Assembly (NCBI GenBank): GCA_963738575.1
Contig: CAVTWY010000002.1
Span: forward strand, 186,001 to 250,000
DNA: 64,000 bases
Source: CAVTWY01 sp963738575
GTDB taxonomy: Bacteria; Pseudomonadota; Gammaproteobacteria; Burkholderiales; Burkholderiaceae_C
Direction of reading: 5' to 3'
Below the pieces are notes generated by a model. It did no database searches. It was not told the origin of the DNA and saw nothing but the letters and a program-made list of their open reading frames with translations. A program made the position numbers and the translations under genes. Position 1 is the first letter of the stretch. Each line of letters opens with the position of its first letter. Of this stretch, positions 32,877 through 42,675 are shown piece after piece.

Positions 32877-34159
32877 ACAAGCCCTTCAAACGGCAACACG
32901 TTCACCGTGTCGCCGGCTAGCACATCGCCTTGCGCGTGTTCCAGCACGATCAAGCCGTTGGCCAAGCTCATGCTGCTCAGAACGCCTGAGCCTTGATTGC
33001 CCACCACCGCCACGGCCAACGAGCCGTCGCTGCGTACCGAGACGATGCCGCGTTGGTACTCGGTGCGCCCGGGCTTCTTGCGCACCGGTGTTGTGCAAGC
33101 GGCGCGCAGCATGGGCATCGGTGCAACCGCAGCCCCGCCCATGCGTCGCAAGGCATCACGCACCAAGGCATAGAAAGTAACCATCACTGCGACCGGATTG
33201 CCGGGCAAACCAAACATCACCGCTTGGCCAATCTTGCCGATCGCCATGGGTCGACCGGGCCGCATCGCAATGCGCCAAAAACTAACGTCACCCAGTTGCG
33301 CCATGATTTTCTTGGTGTGATCGGCTTCCCCCACGCTGACGCCGCCCGACGTGATCACGGCGTCGGCGCGCGCGGCGGCTTCGCGCAGCGCCGCTTCAAG
33401 CGCCGCGGGCTGGTCGGCCACCACCCCCAAATCGATGATTTCAACCCCAAGGCGCTGCAACATGCCGTGGATGGTGTAGCGGTTGCTGTCGTAAACCCCA
33501 CCGGGCTGCAGCGTCTCGCCGATGGAGTGGATTTCATCGCCGGTCGAAAAAACCGCAACACGCAAGCGCCGAAACACCTGCACCTCGCCCAGCCCCAGGG
33601 AGGCGATCAACCCCATTTCGGCCGGGCGTAGCATGCAGCCTGCGTTGACAGCAGGCTTGCCACGCACCAAGTCTTCACCCTTCAGCCGTCGGTTGTCACC
33701 GCTTTGCACGGTGCCTTGGGGGATGCGCACGGTGGTGCCATCAAGTTGCACAAACTCTTGCGGCACCACGGTGTCCAGCCCTGCGGGCATGACGGCGCCT
33801 GTGGTGATGCGAATGGCTTGGCCTGGAGCGACTGGCAGGGCGTAGGGCACACCCGCCAGCGCCACACCGACCACTGCAAGCGTGGTCTCACCTTCGGCTG
33901 CGATGTCGGTCGCGTTGAAAGCAAACCCATCCATGGCTGAGTTGTCGTGCGCAGGAACGTCGATTGGCGAAATCACGTCCACTGCCAGGGTCCGGCCCAG
34001 TGCGCCGAGCACGGGCACCGATTCGTGTTCTTGCACCGGCGCCACCAACATGGTGATGAACGCCTGGGCTTGTTGAATTGACAACGCGCGCGGGTCGTAG
34101 CCCTGAATGCTCGCGGCGATTTGCGCCAGCGTTTGGGACGGCGAGGGCTTCGTGGTCAC
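32873..34159 (-). CDS. moeA: molybdopterin molybdenumtransferase MoeA (copy 1)
   Basis: MoeA inserts molybdate into adenylylated molybdopterin. The 428-residue protein has the N-terminal DVPAHDNSAMDGFAF motif, the RITTGAVMPAGLDTVVPQE segment, RLRVAVFSTGDEI (start of the MogA-like domain), ITSGGVSVGEADHTK and MFGLPGNPVAVMVTF. It overlaps mobA by four bases (ATGA), so moaA-mobA-moeA is an operon. Its TAG stop codon lies inside the terminal repeat of the MITE-like element. Removing the element with one TA copy would still give a stop (TAA) at the same place, so the protein is not truncated. A second MoeA lies at 47847-49121. Confidence 0.95.
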   Translation of the reverse strand: MTTKPSPSQTLAQIAASIQGYDPRALSIQQAQAFITMLVAPVQEHESVPVLGALGRTLAVDVISPIDVPAHDNSAMDGFAFNATDIAAEGETTLAVVGVALAGVPYALPVAPGQAIRITTGAVMPAGLDTVVPQEFVQLDGTTVRIPQGTVQSGDNRRLKGEDLVRGKPAVNAGCMLRPAEMGLIASLGLGEVQVFRRLRVAVFSTGDEIHSIGETLQPGGVYDSNRYTIHGMLQRLGVEIIDLGVVADQPAALEAALREAAARADAVITSGGVSVGEADHTKKIMAQLGDVSFWRIAMRPGRPMAIGKIGQAVMFGLPGNPVAVMVTFYALVRDALRRMGGAAVAPMPMLRAACTTPVRKKPGRTEYQRGIVSVRSDGSLAVAVVGNQGSGVLSSMSLANGLIVLEHAQGDVLAGDTVNVLPFEGLV

Positions 34160-34746
34160 TGCAACTGCTGCAACTCATGCAGGGTGTTGGCGTTGAAGAA
34201 AGCCGCTGCATCGGGGAATGTCACCACCGTGTGCTTCACGCTACCGGTCCAGGCGTCGATCTTGCGGCCGCCCGCCTGCGTGAAGCGTGTGAGGCTCTCA
34301 AGCAGCGTGGCGCGCATGAGGCAAAAAACAGGGTGACGCTGCAACTGACCATCCTCCATCGTGGCAGCGATGGCCAAGTCGGCATCGGCGTTGCTGCAAG
34401 CCTCAGACAAGCGGACCACCAAGTCGTCGGGGAAGTGGGGTGAATCGCAAGGCACGGTCATCAGCCAGGGCGTCTGCACCTGCTCCAGCCCGGTCAGGAA
34501 GCCCGCCAGGGGACCGGCGAAGTCGGGCAGTGTGTCGGGCCAAATGGGGGGGCCAAAGGACTCGTAGGCACTGAGGTTGCGGTTGGCATTGATCAACAGG
34601 TCACCCACTTGCGGACCCAGCTTGAGGACTGCGTGCAGTGCCAGCGGTACGTCCCGGTAGGTTTGCAAACCTTTGTCGACACCGCCCATCCGGCTGCCAC
34701 GGCCGCCCGCCAGGATGAGCCCAGTGATGTCGACGGGGTCAATCAT
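34156..34746 (-). CDS. mobA: molybdenum cofactor guanylyltransferase
   Basis: MobA attaches GMP to Moco to form the guanine-dinucleotide cofactor used by DMSO-reductase-family enzymes. The 196-residue protein starts MIDPVDITGLILAGGRGSRM, giving the nucleotide-binding LAGGxGxRMGG loop followed by DKGLQTYRDVPLALH. It also contains LINANRNLSAYE, DFAGPLAGFLTGL and VPCDSPHFP with the metal-binding Asp. A much longer open frame exists, but this start lies 7 bases after the moaA stop and fits the family N-terminus. The presence of MobA implies that the cell makes bis-MGD enzymes, although none is encoded here. Confidence 0.94.
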   Translation of the reverse strand: MIDPVDITGLILAGGRGSRMGGVDKGLQTYRDVPLALHAVLKLGPQVGDLLINANRNLSAYESFGPPIWPDTLPDFAGPLAGFLTGLEQVQTPWLMTVPCDSPHFPDDLVVRLSEACSNADADLAIAATMEDGQLQRHPVFCLMRATLLESLTRFTQAGGRKIDAWTGSVKHTVVTFPDAAAFFNANTLHELQQLQ

Positions 34747-34753
34747 GGTGTGG

Positions 34754-35869
34754 TCATCCCCCGATGTAGTGCATTTCAACGCGACGCTCGCCCCCACCTG
34801 CGGAGGCTTCGTTGCTTTGTCGCTGCTCGGAGTAACGATCACTGCGCTGGCTCCATATAAGCCCCACAGCCGCCAAGATTTCTTCGTCACTTGCCTGGCT
34901 GCGAAGCAGTGCGCGCAGGTCAAATCCCTGCGTGGCAAACAAGCACAAGTAAAGCCGTCCTTCGGTGGATAGGCGCGCACGATTGCAGTCGCCACAAAAC
35001 GCCTGCGTGACACTGCTGATCACGCCAATCTCACCGCCGCCATCGGTGTAGCGCCAGCGCTGGGCGGTTTCGCCGGGTTGCGTGGCCTCCAGGGGCTCCA
35101 GCGCGTGCAGCTGTTGAATCGTTTGAATAACCTCTGAGGACGGCACAACGTGGTCCATGCGCCAGCCGTTGGTGCTGCCCACATCCATGTACTCGATGAA
35201 TCGAAGCACCACGCCCGAGTGGCGAAAGTGCTCCGCCATGGGCAGTATTTGATGTGCGTTGGTGCCCCGTTTGACCACCATGTTGACCTTGATGGGCGCA
35301 AGCCCTGCGGCGTTCGCTTGTTCGATGCCGGTCAGCACGTCGGCCACAGGAAAATCAACGTCGTTCATCGCGCGAAACACCGTGTCGTCGAGCGCGTCCA
35401 GGCTCACCGTGATGCGGTTGAGACCGGCGTCGCGCAGGGCCTTGGCCTTGCGCGCCAGCAGCGAGCCATTGGTGGTGAGAGTGATGTCAATCGGTTTGCC
35501 GCCGGGCGTGCGCAGCTCGGCCAGCATGGCAATCAGCACCTCGAGGTGCCGCCGCAGCAGCGGCTCGCCCCCGGTGAGCCTAAACTTTTGCACGCCGTGG
35601 GCCGCAAAGAGCTTGGCCAGCCTTGCGATCTCTTCAAAACTCAGCAGCGAGGTTTGCGGCAGAAAGGCATAGTCGCGCCCAAACACTTCCTTGGGCATGC
35701 AATAGCTGCAACGAAAGTTGCACCGGTCGGTGACCGAGATGCGCAGGTCACGCAAGGGCCGCCCCAGCGAGTCGCTCAGCAAGCCAGTGGGCTTTTCGAG
35801 GGTGCTGGGAACCACTGGCGTTCGTGCTGCGTACCGCAAGTCGGCAATTGGAATGATCGGATCGCCCAT
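34754..35869 (-). CDS. moaA: GTP 3',8-cyclase (radical SAM, Moco biosynthesis)
   Basis: MoaA turns GTP into 3',8-cyclo-GTP, the first step of molybdopterin synthesis. The N-terminal radical-SAM cluster motif CNFRCSYC lies in ISVTDRCNFRCSYCMPKE. Other hallmarks are FRLTGGEPLLRRHLEVLI, LTTNGSLL, INRITVSLDALDD-like LNRITVSLDALDD and MDVGSTNGW. The C-terminal cluster cysteines appear in QAFCGDCNRARLSTEGRLYLCLFA, and the end EMHYIGG matches the family GG terminus. The start at 35869 (MGDPIIPIADLRY) is preferred to the longer frame. It heads the moaA-mobA-moeA operon. Confidence 0.95.
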   Translation of the reverse strand: MGDPIIPIADLRYAARTPVVPSTLEKPTGLLSDSLGRPLRDLRISVTDRCNFRCSYCMPKEVFGRDYAFLPQTSLLSFEEIARLAKLFAAHGVQKFRLTGGEPLLRRHLEVLIAMLAELRTPGGKPIDITLTTNGSLLARKAKALRDAGLNRITVSLDALDDTVFRAMNDVDFPVADVLTGIEQANAAGLAPIKVNMVVKRGTNAHQILPMAEHFRHSGVVLRFIEYMDVGSTNGWRMDHVVPSSEVIQTIQQLHALEPLEATQPGETAQRWRYTDGGGEIGVISSVTQAFCGDCNRARLSTEGRLYLCLFATQGFDLRALLRSQASDEEILAAVGLIWSQRSDRYSEQRQSNEASAGGGERRVEMHYIGG

Positions 35870-35927
35870 GCCAGCATTCTGCCTGCAGTGCACAACCCGC
35901 GCTGCCACCGCCCCAGGTCGCTTTGGA

Positions 35928-36575
35928 TCAACGATCAACGGCGCTCGCAGCCGCCACAAGTTGTTCGGCGCGCCTGGCGCCCGTAAACCGAGGACTCCAG
36001 TACGAGCTTCGATCCAAATTTTCTACCCTCACGTTTGCACCAGGCTTGGGGGCGTGCACAAATTTGCCGTCCCCAATGTAGATGCCAACGTGGGAAAAAG
36101 TCTGACGCATGGTGTCAAAAAAGACCAAGTCGCCTGGCGCCAGTTCGGTGCGTTCCACAGCCTTGAAGCCATTGGCCGAGGCTTGCCCACTGGCGTTGCG
36201 GGGTAGAACGATGCCAGCAATGCGTTGGTACACGTGCCGCGTGAAGCCGCTGCAATCGAAGCCTTCGGCTGCGTTGTTGCCGCCCCAGGTGTAGGGCACG
36301 TCCAAGAAGTTCATCGCCGCCAACGCAATTTCGGTGGCGTGGTTTCGCACGGTCTTGGCGACTGAGGGTGGTAAAAACCCGCGCTCGCCCAACCAAGCTT
36401 GTAGGGTGTCTTGCGGGGGCTCGTTGGGTGCGGCGCTGGCCAACGGTAACAAAGTCAATGCCAATACGAAGCCCAACAAACCGCGAGCCGCAACGGAGAC
36501 GCGACTGGGCTTGACGCCATCAGTTGTAGGGCGTTTTGGTGTGAAAGTGGGCTTGGCCATCAATGAGCTCAACAT
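35928..36575 (-). CDS. NlpC/P60 family peptidoglycan endopeptidase (C40)
   Basis: The product is a secreted cysteine peptidase that trims peptidoglycan stem peptides. A signal peptide (ARGLLGFVLALTLLPLASA, cleavage near residue 49) is followed by a short spacer. The C40 domain has the catalytic Cys in AAEGFDCSGFTRHVYQ and the His in TFSHVGIYIGDGKFVHAP. YTWGGNN and PGDLVFFDT are also conserved. The start at 36575 has a GGAG sequence at good distance; an ATG five codons later is possible. It is 58 bases upstream of moaA on the same strand but functionally unrelated. 206 bases separate it from the divergent prpE. Confidence 0.92.
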   Translation of the reverse strand: MLSSLMAKPTFTPKRPTTDGVKPSRVSVAARGLLGFVLALTLLPLASAAPNEPPQDTLQAWLGERGFLPPSVAKTVRNHATEIALAAMNFLDVPYTWGGNNAAEGFDCSGFTRHVYQRIAGIVLPRNASGQASANGFKAVERTELAPGDLVFFDTMRQTFSHVGIYIGDGKFVHAPKPGANVRVENLDRSSYWSPRFTGARRAEQLVAAASAVDR

Positions 36576-36781
36576 TTTGCCTGCTCCGGCGTCCGAAGCC
36601 AGGAGTGCAAGTGTCGTTGCGTTGCATCCGTACCAACCCCAGGGCGATAGGCGTTGTCAGCACAGCGAAAGCCTTGCCACGACAATGGTCGCAAGGCCGC
36701 TCGCTTGGTGTGTGCGCCTCGCTGCAGAGCACAGCGGTTTAGACCCCAGCAGCCGGCGTGCAAAACCCCAGGACCTATCCA

Positions 36782-38686
36782 ATGAACTTCGCCGATTTTC
36801 ACCGTCGCTCCATCGAAGACCGCGACGCGTTTTGGGCCGAGCAGGCGCAACTGGTCGATTGGCAAACGCCGCCGAAGCAGATTTGCGATTACAGCAATCC
36901 TCCGTTTGCACGCTGGTTTGTGGGGGGAACCACAAACCTTTGCCACAACGCGGTTGACCGTCACTTGGTGGATCGCGCCGAACAAAGGGCCCTGATCTGG
37001 GCCTCGACCGAAGTCGACCAAGAACGAATTTACACGTTCAGGGCGTTGCATGCTGAAGTGCAACGCATGGCGGCCATCTTTGTTGGGGCAGGTATCGAGC
37101 CGGGAGATCGGGTGCTCATCTACATGCCAATGATCCCCGAGGCTGTTTTTGCCATGCTTGCCTGTGCACGCATCGGTGCCATCCATTCCGTCGTCTTCGG
37201 CGGCTTTGCCAGCGGCAGCTTGGCGACCCGCATCGACAACGCCGAACCGAAGCTGATCGTTAGCGCTGACGCAGGCTCGCGATCGGGCAAGGTGGTGGCC
37301 TACAAGCCATTGCTGGATGATGCGATCAACCAAGCGTCGTGGAAGCCGGCGCATGTGCTTCTGGTGGACCGTGGCTTGGCACCGATGCAGCAAAACAAAC
37401 CGCGCGACCTTGACTACGCTGCCTTGCGCGTGCAGCACATGGACGCCAAAGTGCCGTGTGCGTGGTTGCCATCGACGCATCCCAGCTACACGCTGTACAC
37501 CAGCGGCACCACCGGCACGCCCAAGGGTGTGCAGCGCGATACCGGGGGGTATGCCGTCGCCCTCGCTGCCAGCATGAAATACATCTTTGATGGTCGGGCC
37601 GGGGAGACGTACTTTTCAAGCAGCGACATTGGTTGGGTGGTGGGGCACAGCTACATTGTTTACGGCCCCTTGATCGCCGGCATGGCCACCGTGCTTTACG
37701 AAGGACTGCCCACGCGTCCTGACGCCGCCATTTGGTGGAAGCTGGTCGAAAAGTATCGAGTCACCGTGATGTTCAGCGCACCCACTGCTGTGCGTGTTCT
37801 GAAGAAATCTGATCCTGCAGCGCTTTCGCGGCACGACCTGTCATCGCTGCGTGTTTTGTTCTTGGCCGGCGAGCCACTGGACGAGCCCACCGCGACGTGG
37901 ATCGCGAAAGCCTTGGGCAAGCCCATTGTCGACAACTACTGGCAAACCGAAACGGGCTGGCCCATTTTGACGGTGTGCAATGGCGTGGAAAAGGCCCCCA
38001 GCAAGTGGGGATCGCCGGGCAAAGCCGTCTACGGCTACAACGTGAAGTTGCTCGATGACACGACGGGTGAAGAGCTCACATTGCCGCATCAAAAAGGCGT
38101 GCTTGCCATCGAAGGTCCCTTGCCCCCGGGTTGCATGCAAACGGTTTGGCGCGACGACGATCGCTTTGTCAAGACTTACTGGAGCACGGTGCCAGGACGC
38201 CAGATCTACAGCACGTTCGACTGGGCGGTTCGTGACGAAGATGGTTATTTCTACATTCTTGGCCGTACCGACGACGTGATCAACGTAGCCGGCCACCGAC
38301 TTGGCACGCGAGAGATTGAGGAGAGCATTTCGAGTCACGCCGACGTGGCCGAAGTGGCCGTGGTGGGTGTGGCGGACAGTCTGAAGGGCCAAGTCGCCAT
38401 GGCCTTTGTGGTGCTCAAGGATGCGACCAAGGCAGCGTCGCCAAGCGATGCCCTGAGGCTCGAGGGTGAGGTCATGAAAGTCGTGGACCGACAATTGGGC
38501 GCAGTTGCGCGGCCTTCTCGCGTGTGCTTCGTGACTGTGCTTCCTAAAACCCGGTCAGGCAAGTTGCTGCGCCGCGCCATTCAAGCCGTATGTGAGCGTC
38601 GCGACCCGGGCGATTTGACAACCATTGACGACCCCTCGGCGCTGGTGCAAATTCAACAGCTTATGGCGCCTGTGAGACCCGGTTGA
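36782..38686 (+). CDS. prpE: propionyl-CoA synthetase (acetyl-CoA synthetase family)
   Basis: The enzyme activates propionate to propionyl-CoA through an acyl-adenylate. The N-terminus (FHRRSIEDRDAFWAEQAQLV, DYSNPPFARWFVGG, TNLCHNAVDRHL) is the PrpE type. Core motifs are YTSGTTGTPKGVQRDTGG (A3), DNYWQTETGWP (A5), YFYILGRTDDVINVAGHR (A7-A8) and KTRSGKLLRRAIQAV, with the catalytic Lys. Length (634 residues) is normal. The prpBCD methylcitrate genes are not adjacent, so it stands alone. The start has an AGGA sequence 8 bases upstream. The divergent gap to the NlpC/P60 gene should hold its promoter. Confidence 0.92.
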   Translation: MNFADFHRRSIEDRDAFWAEQAQLVDWQTPPKQICDYSNPPFARWFVGGTTNLCHNAVDRHLVDRAEQRALIWASTEVDQERIYTFRALHAEVQRMAAIFVGAGIEPGDRVLIYMPMIPEAVFAMLACARIGAIHSVVFGGFASGSLATRIDNAEPKLIVSADAGSRSGKVVAYKPLLDDAINQASWKPAHVLLVDRGLAPMQQNKPRDLDYAALRVQHMDAKVPCAWLPSTHPSYTLYTSGTTGTPKGVQRDTGGYAVALAASMKYIFDGRAGETYFSSSDIGWVVGHSYIVYGPLIAGMATVLYEGLPTRPDAAIWWKLVEKYRVTVMFSAPTAVRVLKKSDPAALSRHDLSSLRVLFLAGEPLDEPTATWIAKALGKPIVDNYWQTETGWPILTVCNGVEKAPSKWGSPGKAVYGYNVKLLDDTTGEELTLPHQKGVLAIEGPLPPGCMQTVWRDDDRFVKTYWSTVPGRQIYSTFDWAVRDEDGYFYILGRTDDVINVAGHRLGTREIEESISSHADVAEVAVVGVADSLKGQVAMAFVVLKDATKAASPSDALRLEGEVMKVVDRQLGAVARPSRVCFVTVLPKTRSGKLLRRAIQAVCERRDPGDLTTIDDPSALVQIQQLMAPVRPG

Positions 38687-38837
38687 TCGGCAAACCGCTC
38701 GTCCAACAGTTGATTGGGGTGGGGTAAAACTGCGGCGGTTACCTACAAATGGGGCGATCCGTTGGCACAATGCCAGGGCGGGAATGCATAAGTGCAGTCT
38801 CGTCAATGATCAGCGTCACTATTTGGAGCTTTCGGCC

Positions 38838-40910
38838 ATGCCCTACCTGTTTCGCAAGCGATCATGCCTGCTGCCGCGAGGCGTTCAACAAGGTGCGATG
38901 GCGGCACTCTTGTTGCTCGGCTTGGGCACGGCTGCATCGAGCGCGCTGGCGAGAAAGCAAACACCTCCCGCGCCGGGCAACCCCGTTGCTGTGGCATCGC
39001 CGACGGCCATGCCTGGACCGGCATTCACCAGCCCAGAGAGCGCGGCACAAGTCAACGCAGCGTGTGATCTGGGGTTGGCGGAAGCCAAAAGTCGTGTGGC
39101 GCAACTTGAAAAACGCAAGGCCGATCTTGGTTGGCTTGCCGCTTACGACGATCTCAATGGCCTGACAGAAGACGCCTACTACCCCTTGTCATTCATAGGC
39201 AACGTGCACCCCGAAAAGGGTGTTCGCGATGCTGCGCAGGGTTGCGACCTGAAGTGGCAAGATTTTTCGTCGTCACTGGGCCAAAACGAGGTGCTCTTCA
39301 AGCTGCTCAAGTCTGTCAAGACCAAAGACGCCATCGACGAGACCTTCAAGCGCGTGTCGCTCGAGGGCTTTGAAGACGCTGGTGTGGCGCTCAGCCCAAC
39401 CAAACGTGCGCGTGCAAAAGTCATCCTTGATCGCATCACAGCGCTGTCGCTCGATTTTGACAAGAACATCCGTGACAACAACACCAAGGTGGCTTTCACT
39501 GAAGCCGACTTGAAGGGCGTGCCGGCTGACGTGATCAGCGGTGCCAAACGTGACGCAGCTGGGGTGTTGTTGATGGGGCTCGACTCGCCCACGTACACGC
39601 CGATTGTTCAATATGCCGAGAGTGGCGCTGCGCGTGAACGAATTTGGCGCGCCAAACAAAACGAGGGCGGCGACGCAAATTTGCGGTTGTTGGGGGAAAT
39701 TGTCAAGCTTCGCAAAGAGTACGCGCAGCTGTTCGGTTTCGGCAGTTACGGTGAGTTTGTGCTGCGCCGTCGCATGGTGCAGAGCACCACGCGGGCCAAC
39801 AAGTTCATGGACGACCTGCGCGGTGTGATCGAAGAGGGTGAGCGGCGCGAGATCACCGAGTTGCGAAATGCCAAAGCGTTTCATTTGAACGATGGGGGCG
39901 CCAAGCTCGAACGCTGGGACGTCTCGTTTTACAACGAGCGCATCAAGCGTGAAAGGTACACCATTGACCAGAACCTTTTCCGGCAGTACTTTCCACCCCA
40001 AGAAAGCTTGATGTTTGTCATGGGCATTGCAGAGCGCATGTTTGGGGTCAAGTACGTCAAGGTCAATGCCAAGTTGTGGCATCCCGAGGCTCAGGCTTTT
40101 GCGGTGGTTGACGCGACCACGGGCAAATCTTTGGCTGGGTTGATGGTCGATCTCTACCCAAGAGATGGCAAGTACAACCACGCTGCTGTTTGGTCAGTTC
40201 GCGGCAGCTCGTCACGTGACCATCGCGCCCCGCGGGCCGCGCTGGTGGTGAACTTTGACCGCAAAGGTCTGACGCTGGACGAATTGGAGACGTTGCTGCA
40301 TGAGTTTGGGCATGCGCTTCACAACAACCTGTCCGCCACACGCTATTCATCGCAAGCCGGTACATCCACACTGCGTGACTTTGTCGAAGCGCCGTCGCAG
40401 ATGTTGGAAGACTGGGTCTATGACCCCAAAGTCTTGGCCACCTTCAAGAATGTTTGCGCTGCGTGCAAACCCGTGCCGCCCGAGCTGTTGGCCCAGGCCA
40501 TCAAAGCGCGTGACCACGGCAAGGCAACACGTTATGCGCGACAGCACCTGTACGCGACGTACGACTTGGCGCTGCATGGCGCAACGGCCCCCGAGCCGAT
40601 GGCCGCATGGTCGTCGATGGAGGGTGCAACCCCGCTCGGCACGGTGCAGGGCACCAAGTTTCCGGCCGGCTTTGGGCATATCGCGGGCGGTTACGCGGCG
40701 GGCTACTACGGGTACTTGTGGAGCGAGGTTGTTGCGCGCGACATGCGCACCACCTTTGGCAATGACAAGCTGTCTCCGGTGCTGGGCGCACGTTATCGCA
40801 GTGCTGTGCTTGCCAACGGCGGTCAGCGGCCGCCCCAGGCGCTGGTGCGTCAATTCATGGGCCGCGACAGCAATGCCAAGGCGTTTTACGACTACCTCAA
40901 ACAGCCCTGA
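38838..40910 (+). CDS. secreted M3-family zinc metallopeptidase (thimet oligopeptidase-like)
   Basis: M3 peptidases cleave short peptides. The catalytic motif HEFGHALHNNLS with the two zinc His residues is near residue 470, and the downstream Glu should lie in DFVEAPSQMLEDWVYD. The C-terminal substrate-binding block FGHIAGGYAAGYYGYLWSEV is fully conserved. Unlike cytosolic oligopeptidase A, it has an N-terminal signal sequence (AMAALLLLGLGTAASSALA), so it should act in the periplasm. The start at 38838 (MPYLFRKRS) has a GGAG sequence; an upstream GTG-type extension is less likely. It lies alone, 150 bases after prpE, and converges with phoH. Confidence 0.92.
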   Translation: MPYLFRKRSCLLPRGVQQGAMAALLLLGLGTAASSALARKQTPPAPGNPVAVASPTAMPGPAFTSPESAAQVNAACDLGLAEAKSRVAQLEKRKADLGWLAAYDDLNGLTEDAYYPLSFIGNVHPEKGVRDAAQGCDLKWQDFSSSLGQNEVLFKLLKSVKTKDAIDETFKRVSLEGFEDAGVALSPTKRARAKVILDRITALSLDFDKNIRDNNTKVAFTEADLKGVPADVISGAKRDAAGVLLMGLDSPTYTPIVQYAESGAARERIWRAKQNEGGDANLRLLGEIVKLRKEYAQLFGFGSYGEFVLRRRMVQSTTRANKFMDDLRGVIEEGERREITELRNAKAFHLNDGGAKLERWDVSFYNERIKRERYTIDQNLFRQYFPPQESLMFVMGIAERMFGVKYVKVNAKLWHPEAQAFAVVDATTGKSLAGLMVDLYPRDGKYNHAAVWSVRGSSSRDHRAPRAALVVNFDRKGLTLDELETLLHEFGHALHNNLSATRYSSQAGTSTLRDFVEAPSQMLEDWVYDPKVLATFKNVCAACKPVPPELLAQAIKARDHGKATRYARQHLYATYDLALHGATAPEPMAAWSSMEGATPLGTVQGTKFPAGFGHIAGGYAAGYYGYLWSEVVARDMRTTFGNDKLSPVLGARYRSAVLANGGQRPPQALVRQFMGRDSNAKAFYDYLKQP

Positions 40911-40967
40911 GGCAATGTTTGGCGTTGCACGCAGGGCGTTCTGTGGCCACTCGCAATGGGTGTCGGG

Positions 40968-42656
40968 TTAAAGCACCTCGGACGCAAAGTCTGCCAATCG
41001 CGAGCGCTCACCGCGCGCCAGCGTGATGTGACCCCCATGCGGCCAACCTTTGAAGCGGTCGACCGCAAATGTCATGCCTGAGGAGCCTTCGGTGAGGTAA
41101 GGCGTGTCAATCTGCGCCAAGTTGCCCAGGCAAACGATCTTGGTACCGGGTCCGGCACGGGTGATCAGTGTTTTCATCTGCTTGGGCGTTAGGTTCTGAG
41201 CCTCGTCGATCAGCACGAACTTGTTTAAAAACGTGCGTCCGCGCATGAAGTTCAAGCTCTTGATCTTGATCTTGCTGCGCACCAAGTCGTTGGTGGCTGC
41301 ACGCCCCCACTCACCGGCGCTTGAATCGCCTTTGGCGAGCACCTCCAAGTTGTCGTCGAGGGCGCCCATCCAGGGCCCCATCTTTTCTTCTTCGGTCCCT
41401 GGCAAAAACCCAATGTCTTCTCCGACAGGCACCGTGACGCGTGTCACGATGATTTCGCTGTAGCGTCGGTCTTCCATGACTTGAGAAAGACCCGCCGCCA
41501 GGGTCAACAATGTCTTGCCAGTGCCAGCGCTACCGGCCAGGGTGACGAAGTCACATTCGGGGTCCATCAACAAGTTGAGTGCAAAATTTTGCTCTCGATT
41601 GCGGGCGGTTACACCCCAGACGGCGTTTTTTTGGTGGGCGTAGTCTTTCAACGTGCGAAGCACTGCTGTTGAACCCGTGATCTCCGCCACGCGTGCGTAG
41701 AGTGGCGTGGCCCCGGGGGCCTCCAGGTAGACCATTTGATTGATTAGCATGGAAGGCACCAGCGGCCCTGCGATTCGGTAGTGGGTGTGACCACCGTGCT
41801 GCCAACTCTCCATGGCCTTGCCATGTTTCTCCCAGAAGTCCACCGGGAGCGCAAGCACGCCGGTGTACAGCAAATCGCCATCTTCAAGCGTGCGATCGTT
41901 GAAGTAGTCTTCGGTAGGCAGACCCAAAGCGCGCGCCTTGACCCGCATGTTGATGTCTTTGGACACCAACACGATGTCGCGTTGGGGGAACTGCTCGCGC
42001 AACCCTTTAACGACCCCCAGTATTTGATTGTCAGCCTTGCCTTGAGGCAAGCCTTCAGGCAGCTTGACATCCAAAAATTGCGTTTGAAAGTACAGCTTGC
42101 CGCCTGCCTCACGGTGCCCAGTTTTGGCCAGCGGCACGCCCTGCTTGGGGTCACTCAATCCGTCAGCCGCCAAAGCATCCAGATCGCGGCTAACCTGCCT
42201 TACATTGCGTGCGACCTCGGTCATGCCTTTTTTGTGACCATCCAGCTCCTCGAGCGTGATCATTGGCAAGTAAACGTCATGCTCCTCGAACCGAAACAAA
42301 CACGTGGGGTCATGCATCAAGACGTTGGTGTCCAGCACAAACAATTTGATAGCCCCCGTGCCGTTGGACTTGCGCGTGCGCAGCAGTGGCTCAGGGCGAA
42401 CGGCTTGGGACGCTGGCGGCGGCTTGAGTGGGGCGGCTTTGCTTGATGAGGGGGTCTCAGGCTGCGTCGATGCAGCGCTGCGGGCGGGCTTGCTTGATCC
42501 GTTGATACCAGTGTCGTGGGCAGCGGTGTCAGGCACCGATTCGCGTGGCGCAAGTTGAGACGGGCGTTTGTTCAGCAACTGGGGTACTGCCTGGGCCTCA
42601 AAGGCCGATGGCTCAACGTGAGCCGCCTTGCGCGTCGGTGGTTTGGGCAATGGCAT
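40968..42656 (-). CDS. PIN-PhoH family ATPase/ribonuclease-like protein
   Basis: The 562-residue protein combines an N-terminal PIN domain (LFVLDTNVLMHDPTCLFRF, with ITLEELDGHKKG and conserved acidic residues) with a C-terminal PhoH-like P-loop ATPase. In the latter, Walker A is LAGSAGTGKTLLTLAAG and Walker B is FVLIDEAQNLTPKQMK. Related PhoH2 proteins unwind and cleave RNA. The first 100 residues are Pro/Ala/Lys-rich and disordered-looking. The C-terminus with HITLARGERSRLADFASEVL is conserved. It follows the bcp gene on the same strand but is separated by a terminator. Confidence 0.92.
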   Translation of the reverse strand: MPLPKPPTRKAAHVEPSAFEAQAVPQLLNKRPSQLAPRESVPDTAAHDTGINGSSKPARSAASTQPETPSSSKAAPLKPPPASQAVRPEPLLRTRKSNGTGAIKLFVLDTNVLMHDPTCLFRFEEHDVYLPMITLEELDGHKKGMTEVARNVRQVSRDLDALAADGLSDPKQGVPLAKTGHREAGGKLYFQTQFLDVKLPEGLPQGKADNQILGVVKGLREQFPQRDIVLVSKDINMRVKARALGLPTEDYFNDRTLEDGDLLYTGVLALPVDFWEKHGKAMESWQHGGHTHYRIAGPLVPSMLINQMVYLEAPGATPLYARVAEITGSTAVLRTLKDYAHQKNAVWGVTARNREQNFALNLLMDPECDFVTLAGSAGTGKTLLTLAAGLSQVMEDRRYSEIIVTRVTVPVGEDIGFLPGTEEEKMGPWMGALDDNLEVLAKGDSSAGEWGRAATNDLVRSKIKIKSLNFMRGRTFLNKFVLIDEAQNLTPKQMKTLITRAGPGTKIVCLGNLAQIDTPYLTEGSSGMTFAVDRFKGWPHGGHITLARGERSRLADFASEVL

Positions 42657-42675
42657 GGGGCGTTCAACTCCAGAA

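Noticed and set aside
34754..35013. Longer MobA frame reaching into moaA
   Set aside because: The added N-terminus is antisense-like and out of family; the start at 34746 gives the normal LAGGxGxRMGG N-terminus.
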